DNA of 64,000 bases from Gehongia tenuis (GCF_014384795.1 NZ_JACRSR010000007.1:4982-68981), one strand, 5' to 3'. Positions 16,167 to 26,952 are shown, numbered from the stretch's first letter. Program-made: numbers and translations. The notes: a model not told the origin generated them from the letters alone.

Positions 16167-17591
16167 TTACTGTTCCTGTTTGATGGAGTTATTCCCGCCC
16201 ATAAAAACATGGGACTCATTTTCACAAGCGCATTTGGGCGGCAGCTCCGCCTCCTCTTCGTCCGCAAATCCCTCCGTACTCTCCTTCATGAAAAGCACCT
16301 TCAGCGTCATGAACAAAAGCTTGAGGTCGAGCAGGAACGAATAGTTTTCTATATACATAAGGTCAAGCTTCAGCTTGTCGTAGGGCGTGGTGTTGTACTT
16401 TCCATAAACCTGCGCATACCCTGTAAGACCGCCCTTCACCTTGAGGCGGAAATCAAACTCGGGGATGACCTTGGAATACTCCTCCACATGCTCCACCCGC
16501 TCCGGCCGCGGACCTACGATGCTCATATCCCCTATCAAAATGTTGATGAGCTGGGGCAGTTCATCCATGCGGATCTTCCGGATGACCTTACCTACCGGCG
16601 TAATGCGGGGATCATTATCCTTGGCCCTGAAATCTCTGCCCACCTTCTCAGCATCCACCACCATGCTCCGGAATTTATAGATATCGAAGGTTTTATGATT
16701 GATGGTGCATCGCTTCTGCTTGTAAAAAACGGGGCCGCCATCGTATAGCTTAATAGCAACAGCGATGATCAGCATGATGGGCGAAGCGATAATGAGGGCT
16801 GGGATGGTGATAACTAGATCCAAGGTCCGTTTGGCAAAGCGTTGGCCAAAGCTGAGGCCAGTATTCCGGCAGAACAGAATGGGCGTATCAAAAAGGTGCA
16901 CCACATCCGCGCCCCGGACAATAATATCGGAAATCTTGGGGGTTAAATAGACATCGATATCATGATCAAAGCAATACTTGACGATCTTATTGCGGAGGGC
17001 GGAGGTGACGTCACAAAGGATCACGGCGTCAAAGTTCAGTACCCGTAAAAACACCTCGTCCAGACCCTCGTTTACATGCATGGCATCCTTGATCTCATAG
17101 CGGTCGGCATGGGTGGACATCTTGTTCATGAATAAATCGATATTTTTGCAGCCATAAACCACCAGAACCCGCTTGGGCTCATTCACCTTCACATAGATTC
17201 GGTTGGCAAGAAGGGACCAGAGCACCGCCACGACAGCCTGACTTCCGAACAGAATGAGAAGCGGCACGATGGGCATAAATTTTCGCGCCAACAGACAGAT
17301 CAGGCAATAGGTAAAGGCGTTCAGCAAAAACAATGTGATCACCTGGGAATAGGCGATCTCGCTCACTTTGGCCTTGCCCACCCGAAAGGCGCCGTAGATT
17401 TTCGTCAATAGGAAATAGACCATGACATAGATCAGGATAAAGACCCAGATGCCCCGCTTTCCAAAAGGAATGAGCATCTCAGGCCAATAATTGCCGCGCC
17501 ATACATAATAGAAAGCAAAGGCCACGACAGCAATCATCAAAATGCGCGCAACCAACAGCAGAATCTTACAAGTGAGATTCTTGGTGTGCAT
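16167..17591 (-). CDS. Priming sugar-phosphate transferase (undecaprenyl-phosphate glycosyl-1-phosphate transferase)
   Basis: A 474-residue polyisoprenyl-phosphate hexose-1-phosphate transferase (WcaJ/CpsE type). The N-terminal third has about 4-5 TM helices, then a CoA-binding-like soluble region (RVLVVYGCKNIDLF). The C-terminal catalytic domain begins RFAKRTLDLVITIPALIIAS, the membrane re-entrant segment, followed by FYKQKRCTINHKTFDIYKFRSM. Also seen are RMDELPQLINILIGDMSIVGPRPE and GLTGYAQVYGKYN. It starts polysaccharide repeat-unit assembly by loading a sugar phosphate on the lipid carrier. It lies about 7 kb from the polysaccharide cluster, which lacks a primer of its own, so it may serve it. 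ATG start with AAAGGAG. Confidence 0.92.
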   Translation of the reverse strand: MHTKNLTCKILLLVARILMIAVVAFAFYYVWRGNYWPEMLIPFGKRGIWVFILIYVMVYFLLTKIYGAFRVGKAKVSEIAYSQVITLFLLNAFTYCLICLLARKFMPIVPLLILFGSQAVVAVLWSLLANRIYVKVNEPKRVLVVYGCKNIDLFMNKMSTHADRYEIKDAMHVNEGLDEVFLRVLNFDAVILCDVTSALRNKIVKYCFDHDIDVYLTPKISDIIVRGADVVHLFDTPILFCRNTGLSFGQRFAKRTLDLVITIPALIIASPIMLIIAVAIKLYDGGPVFYKQKRCTINHKTFDIYKFRSMVVDAEKVGRDFRAKDNDPRITPVGKVIRKIRMDELPQLINILIGDMSIVGPRPERVEHVEEYSKVIPEFDFRLKVKGGLTGYAQVYGKYNTTPYDKLKLDLMYIENYSFLLDLKLLFMTLKVLFMKESTEGFADEEEAELPPKCACENESHVFMGGNNSIKQEQ

Positions 17592-17769
17592 TCGGCTCTC
17601 TCCTTTAACAGTCGCCGCACCCGCGGCCTGTACTATTCCCTATCATTTTAACATGTATGATCTAGAAAGCAACCTTTTCCCCTGGATTTTGGCAGTCACA
17701 TTTATGGCAGAACTGACAGCTCCAACGTATAGGACCAACCTTTGGGAAAAAAAGTTGCATCCTCAAAAG

Positions 17770-17801
17770 AAAATACCCCGGAGTCAACTCCAGGGTATTT
17801 T
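17770..17801 (-). terminator. Terminator after tRNA-Val (CAC)
   Basis: AAATACCC pairs with GGGTATTT with an inner GGAG/CTCC stem (17771-17800). It is followed on the minus strand by TTTTCTTTTG. Confidence 0.85.
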
Positions 17802-17802
17802 T

Positions 17803-17878
17803 TGGTGGTGCTTACTGGACTCGAACCAGTGACCCCATCGATGTGAACGATGTGCTCTACCAACTGAGCCAAAGCACC
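17803..17878 (-). tRNA. tRNA-Val (anticodon CAC)
   Basis: A 76-nt cloverleaf with encoded CCA. Acceptor GGTGCTT/AAGCACC; anticodon loop TTCACAT between CATCG and CGATG gives CAC (codon GTG). Confidence 0.95.
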
Positions 17879-17899
17879 ACATTTCTTCAAGCAAGAGTT

Positions 17900-17928
17900 A
17901 TTATAGCGAAAAGCGGGATGCTTGTCAA
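17900..17928 (-). promoter_or_regulatory. Consensus sigma-A promoter for tRNA-Val (CAC)
   Basis: TTGACA (17923-17928), 17 bp, TATAAT (17900-17905) on the minus strand. Confidence 0.85.
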
Positions 17929-18002
17929 CCATCCAATTGGCACTTCCAAGAATAAATCCGTTTAAAGACCGCCATGCTAGATAGAGCGAAGGAGGGAAAA
18001 TT

Positions 18003-18716
18003 ATGATCCAAATTGTGGTTCGCACGGTCATACTTTATCTTATAATTGTTCTTATCATGCGGCTGATGGGCAAGCGGGAGCTGGCTCAGCTTCAGCCTTT
18101 TGATCTTGTTATCGCCATCATCATTGCCGATCTTGCGGCGGTGCCCATGGCGGAAATTGGCATTCCTCTGCTCTATGGTATTATCCCCATTTTGGTTCTT
18201 TCCATCGTGCATCTCTTGCTGTCGGTTCTGATGCTGAAAAGTGAAAAGGTGCGTTCTTTTATCAGCGGCGTGCCCTCCATCATCATCGAGAAGGGCGTGA
18301 TCAAGGAGGACGAACTGGAAAAGCTGCGTTTCAATCTGAATGAACTGATCGAACAGCTTCGCAATCAGGGCTACCAGCTGGAGGAAGTGGACCATGCGGT
18401 GATGGAGACCTCCGGCAATCTGTCGGTGATCCCCAAAAGTGATTTTGCACCCCTCCAGCGTCAGGATTTCAATCTGCCTCAAAAGGATACCGGGCTTCCC
18501 ATCACCCTCATTCTGGATGGAAATTTCAATGAGGACAACCTTCAAAAAACCCAGTGGAACCCAAAGAAACTCCTTAAAACCCTGGAAAAACACGGTGTGG
18601 ATTCAGAAAAGGATGTGCTTTTGGCCATCCTGCACAACGACGGCCAGCTCTACATCCATACCAAAGGCGCAAGCCCCACCACAGCAATGATTCAGACAGG
18701 GAAGGTGAGCTCATGA
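18003..18716 (+). CDS. DUF421 (YetF/YrbG-like) membrane protein
   Basis: A 237-residue protein with three N-terminal TM helices. The signature MRLMGKRELAQLQPFDLVIAI (about 20-40) is diagnostic of DUF421. The cytosolic domain continues with IIIEKGVIKEDELEKLRFNLNELIEQLRNQGY and DHAVMETSGNLSVI. Members are widespread in spore formers. A role in spore or membrane physiology has been suggested for some, but none is established here. The stop overlaps the next start by 4 bp (ATGA), so it is translationally coupled to a DUF4363 gene, a common pairing. Confidence 0.9.
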   Translation: MIQIVVRTVILYLIIVLIMRLMGKRELAQLQPFDLVIAIIIADLAAVPMAEIGIPLLYGIIPILVLSIVHLLLSVLMLKSEKVRSFISGVPSIIIEKGVIKEDELEKLRFNLNELIEQLRNQGYQLEEVDHAVMETSGNLSVIPKSDFAPLQRQDFNLPQKDTGLPITLILDGNFNEDNLQKTQWNPKKLLKTLEKHGVDSEKDVLLAILHNDGQLYIHTKGASPTTAMIQTGKVSS

Positions 18717-19120
18717 AGAAAAAAATGCTGAAACCCATGCTGGGCTTTGCGGTCATGCTGCTGATCCTCCTTGCCATCGTGATATCGGTGACGGTTTTCC
18801 CAGTGCAGCACATTCAGCATACGCAAAATGAAATTCAGAGCCGGGTGGATGACGCGTTGGATCTTATCGTGGCCGAGGATTGGGAAGCATCCCAAGCCAA
18901 GGTGGAGGAAATCCGCCATTATTGGGACGATGAGCAGGACTTTTGGGAAGTCTTTGTGGATCATCGGCATACCGATGAGGCGGACCAGCGTCTGGCTGCC
19001 TGCGAAATTGGCATTCAACTGCAAAATAAGGAGGATGCCGCTGCCAGTCTCAAGGACTTCAGCGTCATCCTCGCACGAATCAGTGATTTGGAAAAACTGG
19101 AGCTGCACAATATCCTCTAA
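18713..19120 (+). CDS. DUF4363-family protein
   Basis: A 135-residue protein with one N-terminal TM helix ([21 protein letters not shown]). A helical extracytoplasmic domain follows ([51 protein letters not shown]), typical of DUF4363. It is coupled by ATGA overlap to the DUF421 gene; the two families commonly occur together and may form a membrane complex (inference). It ends 4 bp short of overlapping uvrA, with convergent stops. Confidence 0.88.
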   Translation: MKKKMLKPMLGFAVMLLILLAIVISVTVFPVQHIQHTQNEIQSRVDDALDLIVAEDWEASQAKVEEIRHYWDDEQDFWEVFVDHRHTDEADQRLAACEIGIQLQNKEDAAASLKDFSVILARISDLEKLELHNIL

Positions 19121-21948
19121 CGCCTGCCCTGCTCCAGCGATTTTTTGAGAAAGCGGGCGGTGTGGCTGTCCGTATTTTTGACGATCTGTTCGGGAGTTCC
19201 CTTGGCGACCACTCTGCCGCCTCCATCGCCACCTTCCGGTCCGAGATCAATGATGTAGTCAGCGGTCTTGATCACGTCCAGATTGTGTTCAATCACCACC
19301 ACCGTGTTGCCGCCGTCGGCCAGGCGCTGGAGAATTTCTACCAGTTTCCTCACATCGGCCACGTGCAGACCGGTGGTGGGCTCATCCAGAATGTACAGCG
19401 TGCTGCCGGTGCTCTTCTTGGACAGCTCGGTGGCCAGCTTCACCCGCTGAGCCTCGCCGCCGGACAGGGTGGTGGACGGCTGGCCCAGCTTGATATAGCC
19501 AAGGCCCACATCATTTAGCGTTTCCAACTTGCGGAAGATGGCGGGCAGCGGCCTGAAAAACTCCATGGCCTCCTCCACCGTCATATCCAAAACCTCATAG
19601 ATGTTCTTGCCCTTGTATTTGACCTCCAGTGTCTCCCGGTTGTAGCGGTGGCCTTTGCAGACCTCGCAGGGCACATACACATCGGGCAGGAAGTGCATCT
19701 CAATCTTCAAAATACCATCGCCCTTGCAGGCCTCACACCGGCCGCCCTTGACATTAAAGGAGAAGCGGCTGTTCTTGTAACCTCTGGCCTTGGCGTCCAC
19801 CGTTGCTGCAAAGACGTTTCGGATCTGATCGAACACGCCGGTGTAGGTGGCGGGGTTGGACCGCGGGGTGCGGCCAATGGGAGATTGATCGATGGCGATC
19901 ACCTTATCCAGCTGCTCCACGCCCTCCATGGCCGTGTAAGCTCCCGGGCGGGTCTTCGCCCGGTTTAAATCCCGAGCCAGCGCCTTGTAAAGAATCTCGT
20001 TGACCAGGCTGGATTTGCCCGATCCGGAGACACCGGTGACACAGGTAAATACACCCAGCGGGATCTTTACATTGAGATTATCCAGATTGTTCTCCCGGGC
20101 TCCCTTGATGGTAAGCCACCCCTCAGGCTTTTTTCGCTTGGCAGGCACGGGAATAAACTTGCGGCCGCTCAGATAGTTGCCCGTCTCGGAGGCCGTATTG
20201 GCTTTGATCTCCTCCACCGTCCCCTGGGCCACCACATGGCCGCCGTGCTCTCCGGCACCCGGTCCAATGTCCACGATATGGTCCGCCGCATACATGGTGT
20301 CCTCATCATGCTCCACCACGATCAGCGTATTGCCCAGATCCCGCAGATTCTTGAGGGTGGCCAGCAGGCGTTCGTTGTCTCTTTGATGCAGTCCGATGGA
20401 AGGCTCGTCCAGAATATAGAGCACGCCCACCAGGGAAGAGCCGATCTGGGTCGCCAGACGGATCCGCTGGGCTTCGCCGCCGGACAGGCTCCCCGCCGCC
20501 CGGGACAAAGTCAAATATTCAAGCCCGACATCCCGCAGGAAGCCCAGCCGGGCGTGGATTTCCTTTAAAATCTGGGCCGCAATCATCTCATCCTTTTCGG
20601 AAAGCTCCAGTTTCTTAAAAAATTCATCGGACTGCACCACCGACAGCCGGGTAAGCTGGGAGATGGACAATCCGCCCACCGTGACTGCCAGCGCTTCCTT
20701 CCGAAGCCGCTCCCCCTCGCAGTCCGGGCAGGGCACATTGGACATATACTGCTCGTACTCCTCCTTCATATAGTCGGAAGAGGTTTCCTTATAGCGGCGC
20801 TCCAGGTTGGTAATGACGCCCTCAAAAGGCGTATTGTAGGTTCCCGCTCCATACTGCCGCTCATAAGCCACCTTGATCTTTTTGCCACGGGTGCCGTAGA
20901 GAATGACATCCACCACGTCTTTTGGCAGATCCTTCACCGGCGTATCCAGGGAAAAACCATAGTGTTCCGCCAGCGCTCTAAAGTACATATTGGCCATACT
21001 GTCTGGGTCCTTCACCAGCCATCCGGAGGCTTGCACCGCACCCTCGGCAATGGATAAATTGGGATTGGGGATGATGAGCTCAGGATCAATCTTCATCATA
21101 TAACCAAGGCCCGTGCAGGTGGGACAGGCGCCAAAGGGGCTGTTGAAGGAAAACATGCGGGGCGTGAGTTCCTCCAGGCTGATGCCGCACTCGGGACAGG
21201 CATAGTTCTGGCTGAAGAGCATCTCCTCGCCGTCCACCACGTCCACCAGCACCACATCGCCGGTGAGTTTCAGCGCCGTCTCCAGAGAATCGGACAGACG
21301 CCGCTCAATGCCCGCCTTGACCACCAGGCGGTCCACCATGATCTCAATGGTATGCTTCTTTTTGCGGTCCAGCGGAATCTTATCCCCGAGGTCATAGACC
21401 TCGCCGTCCACCCGGGCCCGAACATAGCCGTTCTTCTTCATATCCTCCAGAAGCTTCAAATATTCGCCTTTTCGGCCCCGGATCACCGGCGCCATCACCT
21501 GAATGCGGGTCCGCTCCGGCAGAGCCATCACCTGGTCCACCATCTGGTCGATGGACTGCTGATGGATCTCCTTGCCGCAGTTCGGGCAGTGAGGGGTGCC
21601 AATTCTAGCATAGAGCAGTCGAAAATAGTCGTAGATCTCCGTTACCGTTCCCACAGTGGAACGGGGATTGCGGCTGGTCGTCTTTTGATCGATGGAGATG
21701 GCCGGCGACAGCCCGTCGATATAGTCCACATCGGGTTTCTCCATCTGACCCAAAAACTGCCGGGCATAGGAGGAAAGGGATTCCACATACCGGCGCTGTC
21801 CCTCAGCATAGATGGTGTCAAAGGCGAGCGAGGATTTCCCCGAGCCGGACAGGCCCGTGAAAACCACCAGTTTGTCTCTCGGGATATCGATATTGACGTT
21901 CTTGAGGTTGTGCTCCCGGGCTCCCTCAATATGAATCATGTTCTGCAT
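19117..21948 (-). CDS. uvrA: Excinuclease ABC subunit A
   Basis: A 943-residue UvrA, the damage-sensing ATPase of nucleotide excision repair. Two ABC modules are visible, with Walker [13 protein letters not shown] near the N-terminus and [12 protein letters not shown] in the second half. ABC signatures [12 protein letters not shown] and [12 protein letters not shown] and Walker [12 protein letters not shown] and [10 protein letters not shown] complete them. Zinc-finger cysteines include CPNCGKE, CPECG, CPTCTG and CEACKGDG. Start at 21948 ([18 protein letters not shown]); AAGGAG lies 10 bases upstream inside the end of uvrB, whose stop is 7 bp away. Forms a uvrBA operon. Confidence 0.97.
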   Translation of the reverse strand: MQNMIHIEGAREHNLKNVNIDIPRDKLVVFTGLSGSGKSSLAFDTIYAEGQRRYVESLSSYARQFLGQMEKPDVDYIDGLSPAISIDQKTTSRNPRSTVGTVTEIYDYFRLLYARIGTPHCPNCGKEIHQQSIDQMVDQVMALPERTRIQVMAPVIRGRKGEYLKLLEDMKKNGYVRARVDGEVYDLGDKIPLDRKKKHTIEIMVDRLVVKAGIERRLSDSLETALKLTGDVVLVDVVDGEEMLFSQNYACPECGISLEELTPRMFSFNSPFGACPTCTGLGYMMKIDPELIIPNPNLSIAEGAVQASGWLVKDPDSMANMYFRALAEHYGFSLDTPVKDLPKDVVDVILYGTRGKKIKVAYERQYGAGTYNTPFEGVITNLERRYKETSSDYMKEEYEQYMSNVPCPDCEGERLRKEALAVTVGGLSISQLTRLSVVQSDEFFKKLELSEKDEMIAAQILKEIHARLGFLRDVGLEYLTLSRAAGSLSGGEAQRIRLATQIGSSLVGVLYILDEPSIGLHQRDNERLLATLKNLRDLGNTLIVVEHDEDTMYAADHIVDIGPGAGEHGGHVVAQGTVEEIKANTASETGNYLSGRKFIPVPAKRKKPEGWLTIKGARENNLDNLNVKIPLGVFTCVTGVSGSGKSSLVNEILYKALARDLNRAKTRPGAYTAMEGVEQLDKVIAIDQSPIGRTPRSNPATYTGVFDQIRNVFAATVDAKARGYKNSRFSFNVKGGRCEACKGDGILKIEMHFLPDVYVPCEVCKGHRYNRETLEVKYKGKNIYEVLDMTVEEAMEFFRPLPAIFRKLETLNDVGLGYIKLGQPSTTLSGGEAQRVKLATELSKKSTGSTLYILDEPTTGLHVADVRKLVEILQRLADGGNTVVVIEHNLDVIKTADYIIDLGPEGGDGGGRVVAKGTPEQIVKNTDSHTARFLKKSLEQGRR

Positions 21949-21955
21949 GGGTCCA

Positions 21956-23944
21956 TTACTCCTTGTTCTGTTCTCTTCTGAGTTGGATGATGCGGTCACG
22001 AAGGCTTGCGGCCAGTTCAAAATCAAGCTGCTGAGCGGCTTTCTTCATCTGGGTCTCCAGGCGGCGGATCATCTTGCCCACGTCCTTGGGCTGCAGGGCA
22101 GCCTTCTCCGCCTCCTCCCGCGTCTTATCCTCCTCCAGATCATGGGTGATCTCCAGGCTGTCCCTCACCGCCTTCTTCACGCTCTCCGGCGTGATGCCGT
22201 GCTCCTCGTTGAAGGCGGCCTGCAGAGCCCGTCTCCTGTTGGTCACATCCAGGGTCCTGCGCATGGAATCGGTGATGGTGTCGGCATACATGATGACCCG
22301 GCCGTCCACATTTCGGGCGGCACGGCCCACGGTCTGAATCATGGAGGTCTCGGACCGGAGAAAACCCTCCTTGTCCGCATCCAGGATAGCGATGAGCGCC
22401 ACCTCCGGAAGATCCAGTCCCTCCCGAAGCAGGTTGATGCCCACCAGCACATCGAATACGCCCAGCCTGAGATCCCGGATAATTTCCGTGCGCTCCAGCG
22501 TATCAATGTCGGAGTGAAGATAGCGTACCTTGATCTCCAGCTCCCGCAGGTAATCCGTCAAGCTCTCCGCGAACTTCTTGGTCAGCGTGGTCACCAGCAC
22601 CCGGTAGCCCTGAGAGGTGATCTTGCGAATCTCGCCCACCAGATCGTCCACCTGACCGCGAATGGGCCGGACCTCGATCACCGGGTCGAGAAGCCCGGTA
22701 GGCCGGATGATCTGCTCCACCGTCTGTTCCGAACGTTCCAGCTCGTAGGGCGCCGGCGTAGCGCTCACATACACCACCTGATGGGTGCGCCCCTGAAACT
22801 CCTCAAATTTGAGGGGACGGTTGTCCAATGCCGCCGGCAGACGAAAACCGTATTCCACCAACGCTTCCTTGCGAGCCCGGTCACCATTGTACATGGCCCG
22901 AATCTGCGGCACGGTCACATGAGACTCGTCAATAAACAGCAAAAAGTCCTTGGGGAAGTAATCCAGCAGCGTAAAAGGCGGTTCGCCGGGATAGCGCCCG
23001 TCCATATAACGGCTGTAATTTTCAATGCCCGTACAGTATCCAATCTCCCGGAGCATCTCAATATCAAAATTGGTTCTCTGCTGGATGCGCTGGGCCTCCA
23101 AGAGCTTGCCCTGGCTTTCAAAGAAGCGGGTCTGATCGGCCAGGTCCCCCTCAATCATCTGAATAGCCCGGTCCATATTCTCCCGGGAGGTCACGTAATG
23201 GGTGGCGGGAAAAATGGCCGCATGAGCCCTGAGTGCCACCACCTCGCCGGTGAGAACATCCACTTCGGTCAACCGGTCAATTTCATCGCCAAAGAACTCC
23301 ACCCGAATCGCATGGCTGAGCTCATTCGCGGGGAAAATTTCCACCACGTCCCCCCGTACCCGGAAGGTACCGCGCACGAAGTTGATATCGTTGCGCTCGT
23401 ACTGGATCTCCACAAGCCGCTCAAGCACATGCTCCCGTTCCACGGCCATTCCCGGCCGCAGTGAGATGCTCATCTTGTAATAGTCCTCAGGCGCGCCCAA
23501 ACCATAGATGCAGGACACGCTGGCCACCACAATCACGTCCTCCCGCTCGTTCAGCGAACAGGTAGTGCTGTTCCGAAGCCGGCTGATCTCATCGTTGATG
23601 GAGGAATCCTTGGCAATATAAGTATCGGAGGACGCAATATAGGCCTCTGGTTGGTAATAATCGTAATAACTGACAAAATATTCAACAGCATTGTTGGGAA
23701 AGAATTCTCTGAATTCGGAACAAAGCTGGGCTGCAAGCGTCTTGTTGTGGGCAATCACTAAGGTGGGCTTTTGCACCTTCTCAATCACGTTCGCCATGGT
23801 GAAGGTCTTGCCTGAACCGGTCACGCCCAGGATAACCTGGTCCCGATAACCGGACAGGATGCCATTTGCAATTTTCTCTATGGCCTGGGGCTGATCGCCA
23901 GCAGGCGTATAGGGGGATACCAGTTCAAACCGCTTCTTTTCCAT
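21956..23944 (-). CDS. uvrB: Excinuclease ABC subunit B
   Basis: A 662-residue UvrB, the helicase-like DNA-damage verification subunit. Walker A is [12 protein letters not shown]. The damage-probing beta-hairpin is [20 protein letters not shown], and Walker B FIDESHVT. Later helicase motifs include [15 protein letters not shown] and QTVGRAARN, and a C-terminal UVR domain ends the protein. Start at 23944 ([20 protein letters not shown]) because GGAG lies 6 bases upstream, the length then matches the family (about 660), and the -10 at 24002-24007 leaves little leader for earlier starts. First gene of uvrBA. Confidence 0.96.
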   Translation of the reverse strand: MEKKRFELVSPYTPAGDQPQAIEKIANGILSGYRDQVILGVTGSGKTFTMANVIEKVQKPTLVIAHNKTLAAQLCSEFREFFPNNAVEYFVSYYDYYQPEAYIASSDTYIAKDSSINDEISRLRNSTTCSLNEREDVIVVASVSCIYGLGAPEDYYKMSISLRPGMAVEREHVLERLVEIQYERNDINFVRGTFRVRGDVVEIFPANELSHAIRVEFFGDEIDRLTEVDVLTGEVVALRAHAAIFPATHYVTSRENMDRAIQMIEGDLADQTRFFESQGKLLEAQRIQQRTNFDIEMLREIGYCTGIENYSRYMDGRYPGEPPFTLLDYFPKDFLLFIDESHVTVPQIRAMYNGDRARKEALVEYGFRLPAALDNRPLKFEEFQGRTHQVVYVSATPAPYELERSEQTVEQIIRPTGLLDPVIEVRPIRGQVDDLVGEIRKITSQGYRVLVTTLTKKFAESLTDYLRELEIKVRYLHSDIDTLERTEIIRDLRLGVFDVLVGINLLREGLDLPEVALIAILDADKEGFLRSETSMIQTVGRAARNVDGRVIMYADTITDSMRRTLDVTNRRRALQAAFNEEHGITPESVKKAVRDSLEITHDLEEDKTREEAEKAALQPKDVGKMIRRLETQMKKAAQQLDFELAASLRDRIIQLRREQNKE

Positions 23945-24001
23945 TTCACGCTCCATTCGGTCCCAAGGACCAAAATCCATTTTCTTCGACATTCCGCGTC
24001 T

Positions 24002-24037
24002 ATTGTACCACATGTTTGTTCGTCTGTAACGCGAACA
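24002..24037 (-). promoter_or_regulatory. Candidate uvrB promoter with dyad operator
   Basis: Minus-strand -10 TACAAT (24002-24007). A dyad TGTTCG-N9-CGAACA (24017-24037) covers the -35 region, which has no good -35 hexamer. The dyad uses the half-site letters of Gram-positive LexA boxes but in the opposite order and spacing to CGAAC-N4-GTTCG, so the regulator is unknown. Confidence 0.4.
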
Positions 24038-24079
24038 TTTAATGATTATTATTGGAAAAATCCATAAGTTTATCAAGTA

Positions 24080-24110
24080 AAAGAAAAAGACGAACATAAC
24101 GCTCGTCTAA
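24080..24110 (+). repeat. 31-bp flanking repeat, left copy; also the terminator of the polysaccharide operon
   Basis: Matches 35681-35711 at 30 of 31 positions (C at 24102 versus T at 35703), in direct orientation 11.6 kb apart. On the minus strand it forms AGACGA...TCGTCT followed by TTTTTC, a terminator 12 bp after the flippase stop. Confidence 0.85.
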
Positions 24111-24121
24111 AGAAATGAAAT

Positions 24122-25639
24122 TTACTTTCCAAGATGTACGATGCGGAGAATTTTTGTAAAAGCCTCCATTGTCTGCTGCCTATTAAATAGCATGCCAAGT
24201 ACAAAGGCGATAATACTGTTACCAACCGCTAGAATAAACGCACATATAAAAAAGCTGAGATAACCATCAATCTTTGGCAATAATTTTAATTCCAAGATTC
24301 CCAAAGGAACCGCCGTTATAGCAAAGGGTAATAATAGACCCAGCAGAGATTTAATTTTCTTTGTAAAAAAACGGCAATGTATGAAACCTATCTCCAAAAT
24401 TGCAAGTATAATCGCCGTAAGCAATACGGAGCAAAGAATACCATAAATACCAGCTATCAACACACCAGCTGACATTGTAAAAATCAATGTGATGGTAGCC
24501 ACGATTTGGATTTGCTTGCTGATTCTAAAGTTGCCTGACATATTAATCATATGCCCACTTGGAATATGAATCATTTCAAAAAAAGTGATACATACCAAAA
24601 GTAAAGCAATGATTGGTTTTTCATAATTTGTATCCGAAACACCATGAGTGTACACGGCAACAAATGGAATAATTAACACTGCAGCTGTTGTAAGTAGAAT
24701 AAATAACGCCATAAATACGATAAACTGATAGAGTTTAAAGGTCGGCCATACTTCTTCACGCTTCTTGGTCGCCATCATTTCCCCCAGCCCCAGACGGGGA
24801 GCATCAATCAAGCCCTGCATCACACCTTTAAGAAGCACAAATACATTATTATAAACTGCATATACGCTGGCTAAAAGAGTTCCACCATCCGCAGAGATAG
24901 AAATAAATACTATCGGCGCTGTATTATAAATGACGCCAGTAATTTTCTGGATCATTACATCTTTTGTGCCCTGAATTGCTGAAAAATCTGGTTTGGCTTT
25001 AAAATCAAGAAATCTATAATGTTTCTTTACATAAAAACCGATTAAAATACTATTTATTATTGCCATAACCATAGTTACAGCACGGATCATCCACATCTTA
25101 CCGGAACACAAGACCAAAATTATATTAATTATATGCCCCAAGGTAATGGTTAACAGCGTAATAAGAGATATGATATATTCTTTTTGATCTGCCTGCAAAA
25201 GAATACGATATTTTGTAGCAAAAAATAAATTAAAGGCAGCAGGCACGATTGCCATCATCATGACAGTAAAAATCAGCTCTGCCGGCAAACCACTGTTGAC
25301 CACGAGTGTATAGCCAGCTGCAACCGCTACACCCGCTCCCAAAAAAATAATACCGATTTTTCTAAATGTCTTATGCGTTGCGGAAAGAATTTGATTTACA
25401 CGATCATAATCCCCCGCATAATATGGATGAAACATTGCTACATTGGTAGCAATGGTAAAACCACCTTCCAATAGCAAAAGTATATTTACTAACTGGGAGG
25501 CTGTCGAATTCAAGCCGTTAAAATCAGAGCCAAATACATCTATGACTAATTTCGTAACCACCATGCCCAGCAAACCATTCATCAAAGTCAGAAGCATGGC
25601 TGCTGTGGCATTTAAGATGCTCTTTTTTCCTCTTTGCAC
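24122..25639 (-). CDS. Polysaccharide flippase, Wzx-like (MOP superfamily)
   Basis: A 505-residue integral membrane protein with about 12-14 hydrophobic segments. Its start GKKSILNATAAMLLTLMNGLLGMVVTKLVI resembles Wzx/oligosaccharide flippases. It would move lipid-linked repeat units, built by the upstream glycosyltransferases, across the membrane. It is the last gene of the AT-rich cluster; the terminator repeat follows directly. The start is GTG at 25639 with AGGAG about 12 bases upstream. No Wzy-like polymerase or chain-length protein is encoded nearby, so the polymer may be finished by the CDP-alditol transferase or by distant genes. Confidence 0.85.
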   Translation of the reverse strand: MQRGKKSILNATAAMLLTLMNGLLGMVVTKLVIDVFGSDFNGLNSTASQLVNILLLLEGGFTIATNVAMFHPYYAGDYDRVNQILSATHKTFRKIGIIFLGAGVAVAAGYTLVVNSGLPAELIFTVMMMAIVPAAFNLFFATKYRILLQADQKEYIISLITLLTITLGHIINIILVLCSGKMWMIRAVTMVMAIINSILIGFYVKKHYRFLDFKAKPDFSAIQGTKDVMIQKITGVIYNTAPIVFISISADGGTLLASVYAVYNNVFVLLKGVMQGLIDAPRLGLGEMMATKKREEVWPTFKLYQFIVFMALFILLTTAAVLIIPFVAVYTHGVSDTNYEKPIIALLLVCITFFEMIHIPSGHMINMSGNFRISKQIQIVATITLIFTMSAGVLIAGIYGILCSVLLTAIILAILEIGFIHCRFFTKKIKSLLGLLLPFAITAVPLGILELKLLPKIDGYLSFFICAFILAVGNSIIAFVLGMLFNRQQTMEAFTKILRIVHLGK

Positions 25640-25708
25640 AATAATTTATTACTCCTATAGATTTATCGAAATAAAATTCCGAAATTTATGGCGCCTTGTC
25701 CTCATCAT

Positions 25709-26929
25709 TTATTTGTTATTTTCAGCGCCTAACATTTTAACGATCTTCCCGCATTGTGCCTTGGGCGTCTTTTGCTCCAAAATAAATTTTCGACTAATGC
25801 TTCCGATATTCTGTCTAGTTTGGACATTTAGACTGCAGATTTCCACTATCTTAGCACGCAACGCCTCCACAGTATTATCCGGTACATAATGAATATAATC
25901 ACCATATTCCTCCGGAAATCCATCCAGTCGGTAACCAATCACCGGTTTCCCAGAAGCTAAATATTCCATGGTTTTAGAAGGAAAACTATATTTCGTATAT
26001 TCCCCACTATTTTGCCTTGGATTTACTAGGACCGTAGACTGCTGTTGTAATTCAGCAATTTTTTCTCCATTTACAAAGCCGTAATATTTCACACGCTTTG
26101 TTTTTTTAGCCATATCCTCAACGTAGGAAGCAAGCTCCCCAGCGCCACATATCCACAATTCATACGCGCTGTCATCAATTCCACATACCGCCTCTACTAG
26201 ATTTTTTATACCATAAGCCTCTCGTAAAGCACCTGAATAAAAAATGATTTTCTTTTCATCCTCTGAATGAACGGCATGCTGATCTTGTTTATCTCCGCCA
26301 TAAATTCCTTCTACAACTACATAGGGCTTGTCCCCAATTCCCAGCTTATCCACCATATATTTTGTAGTAAGGATATACATATCAAATCTTTTTTCCAGCC
26401 ACAGTTTTAAATGACTGTACATTTCATGCACCTGTTTCCACCTGCCGCGACCTACAAACGAGGCCACAGTCGTAGGAACATCAGGCGCAATTATCACCGT
26501 TTTAACTCGAGGATGCAACTTTTTTTGAAGCAGAATCGGGATACATAAATATGGATGAGCATCATATACAAATATGACAAGATCTTTATCCGAGTGCCCT
26601 CTTATCCATTTCCCTAAGCTGGTGAAAGTTGTAATTGCTTTTGAAAATTGTTTAAAAATAGGCAGATTAATATATCCCGTATGAACATCTTCAGATTGTT
26701 CAGTATGCGACCACTTCTGCTGCCTAATTAGTATCTTGGGATAGTTTGGATAAGTAGGAATCGGAATAGTATTAATCAACGTAATCGGCCTTAAAAGATT
26801 GTCGTCTAGACCATGAATAATGCTACTATTGAGATTATGGTCAGCAAGAGACAGTGGGACTTTGCTGTCCTTCTGCAATAGATCATAATAATTCATATCA
26901 AAAATGCTGCTGCAAAAACAAATTTCCAT
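25709..26929 (-). CDS. GT4-type glycosyltransferase
   Basis: A 406-residue GT-B enzyme. The Rossmann-like C-terminal half has KIIFYSGALREAYGIKNLVEAV, YELWICGAGELASYVEDMAKK, YYGFVNGEKIAELQQQSTVLVNPR and GEYTKYSFPSKTMEYLASGKPVIGYRLDGFPEEY, the E-x7-E donor-binding region of GT4. The donor and acceptor are not inferable. The start at 26929 is chosen because TGGAG lies 7 bases upstream; an in-frame TTG at 26944 is an alternative. Within the polysaccharide operon, between the SDR gene and the flippase. Confidence 0.88.
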   Translation of the reverse strand: MEICFCSSIFDMNYYDLLQKDSKVPLSLADHNLNSSIIHGLDDNLLRPITLINTIPIPTYPNYPKILIRQQKWSHTEQSEDVHTGYINLPIFKQFSKAITTFTSLGKWIRGHSDKDLVIFVYDAHPYLCIPILLQKKLHPRVKTVIIAPDVPTTVASFVGRGRWKQVHEMYSHLKLWLEKRFDMYILTTKYMVDKLGIGDKPYVVVEGIYGGDKQDQHAVHSEDEKKIIFYSGALREAYGIKNLVEAVCGIDDSAYELWICGAGELASYVEDMAKKTKRVKYYGFVNGEKIAELQQQSTVLVNPRQNSGEYTKYSFPSKTMEYLASGKPVIGYRLDGFPEEYGDYIHYVPDNTVEALRAKIVEICSLNVQTRQNIGSISRKFILEQKTPKAQCGKIVKMLGAENNK

Positions 26930-26952
26930 TCCAAATCTCCACAATTCGGTCC

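Noticed and set aside
21938..23464. Plus-strand open frame (508 codons) opposite uvrB
   Set aside because: Mirror frame of uvrB with low-complexity His/Gly/Arg-rich translation and no ribosome site.
24002..24037. Canonical LexA (SOS) box before uvrB
   Set aside because: The half-sites are in reversed order and 9 bp apart, so this does not match CGAAC-N4-GTTCG. Kept only as an unknown dyad.
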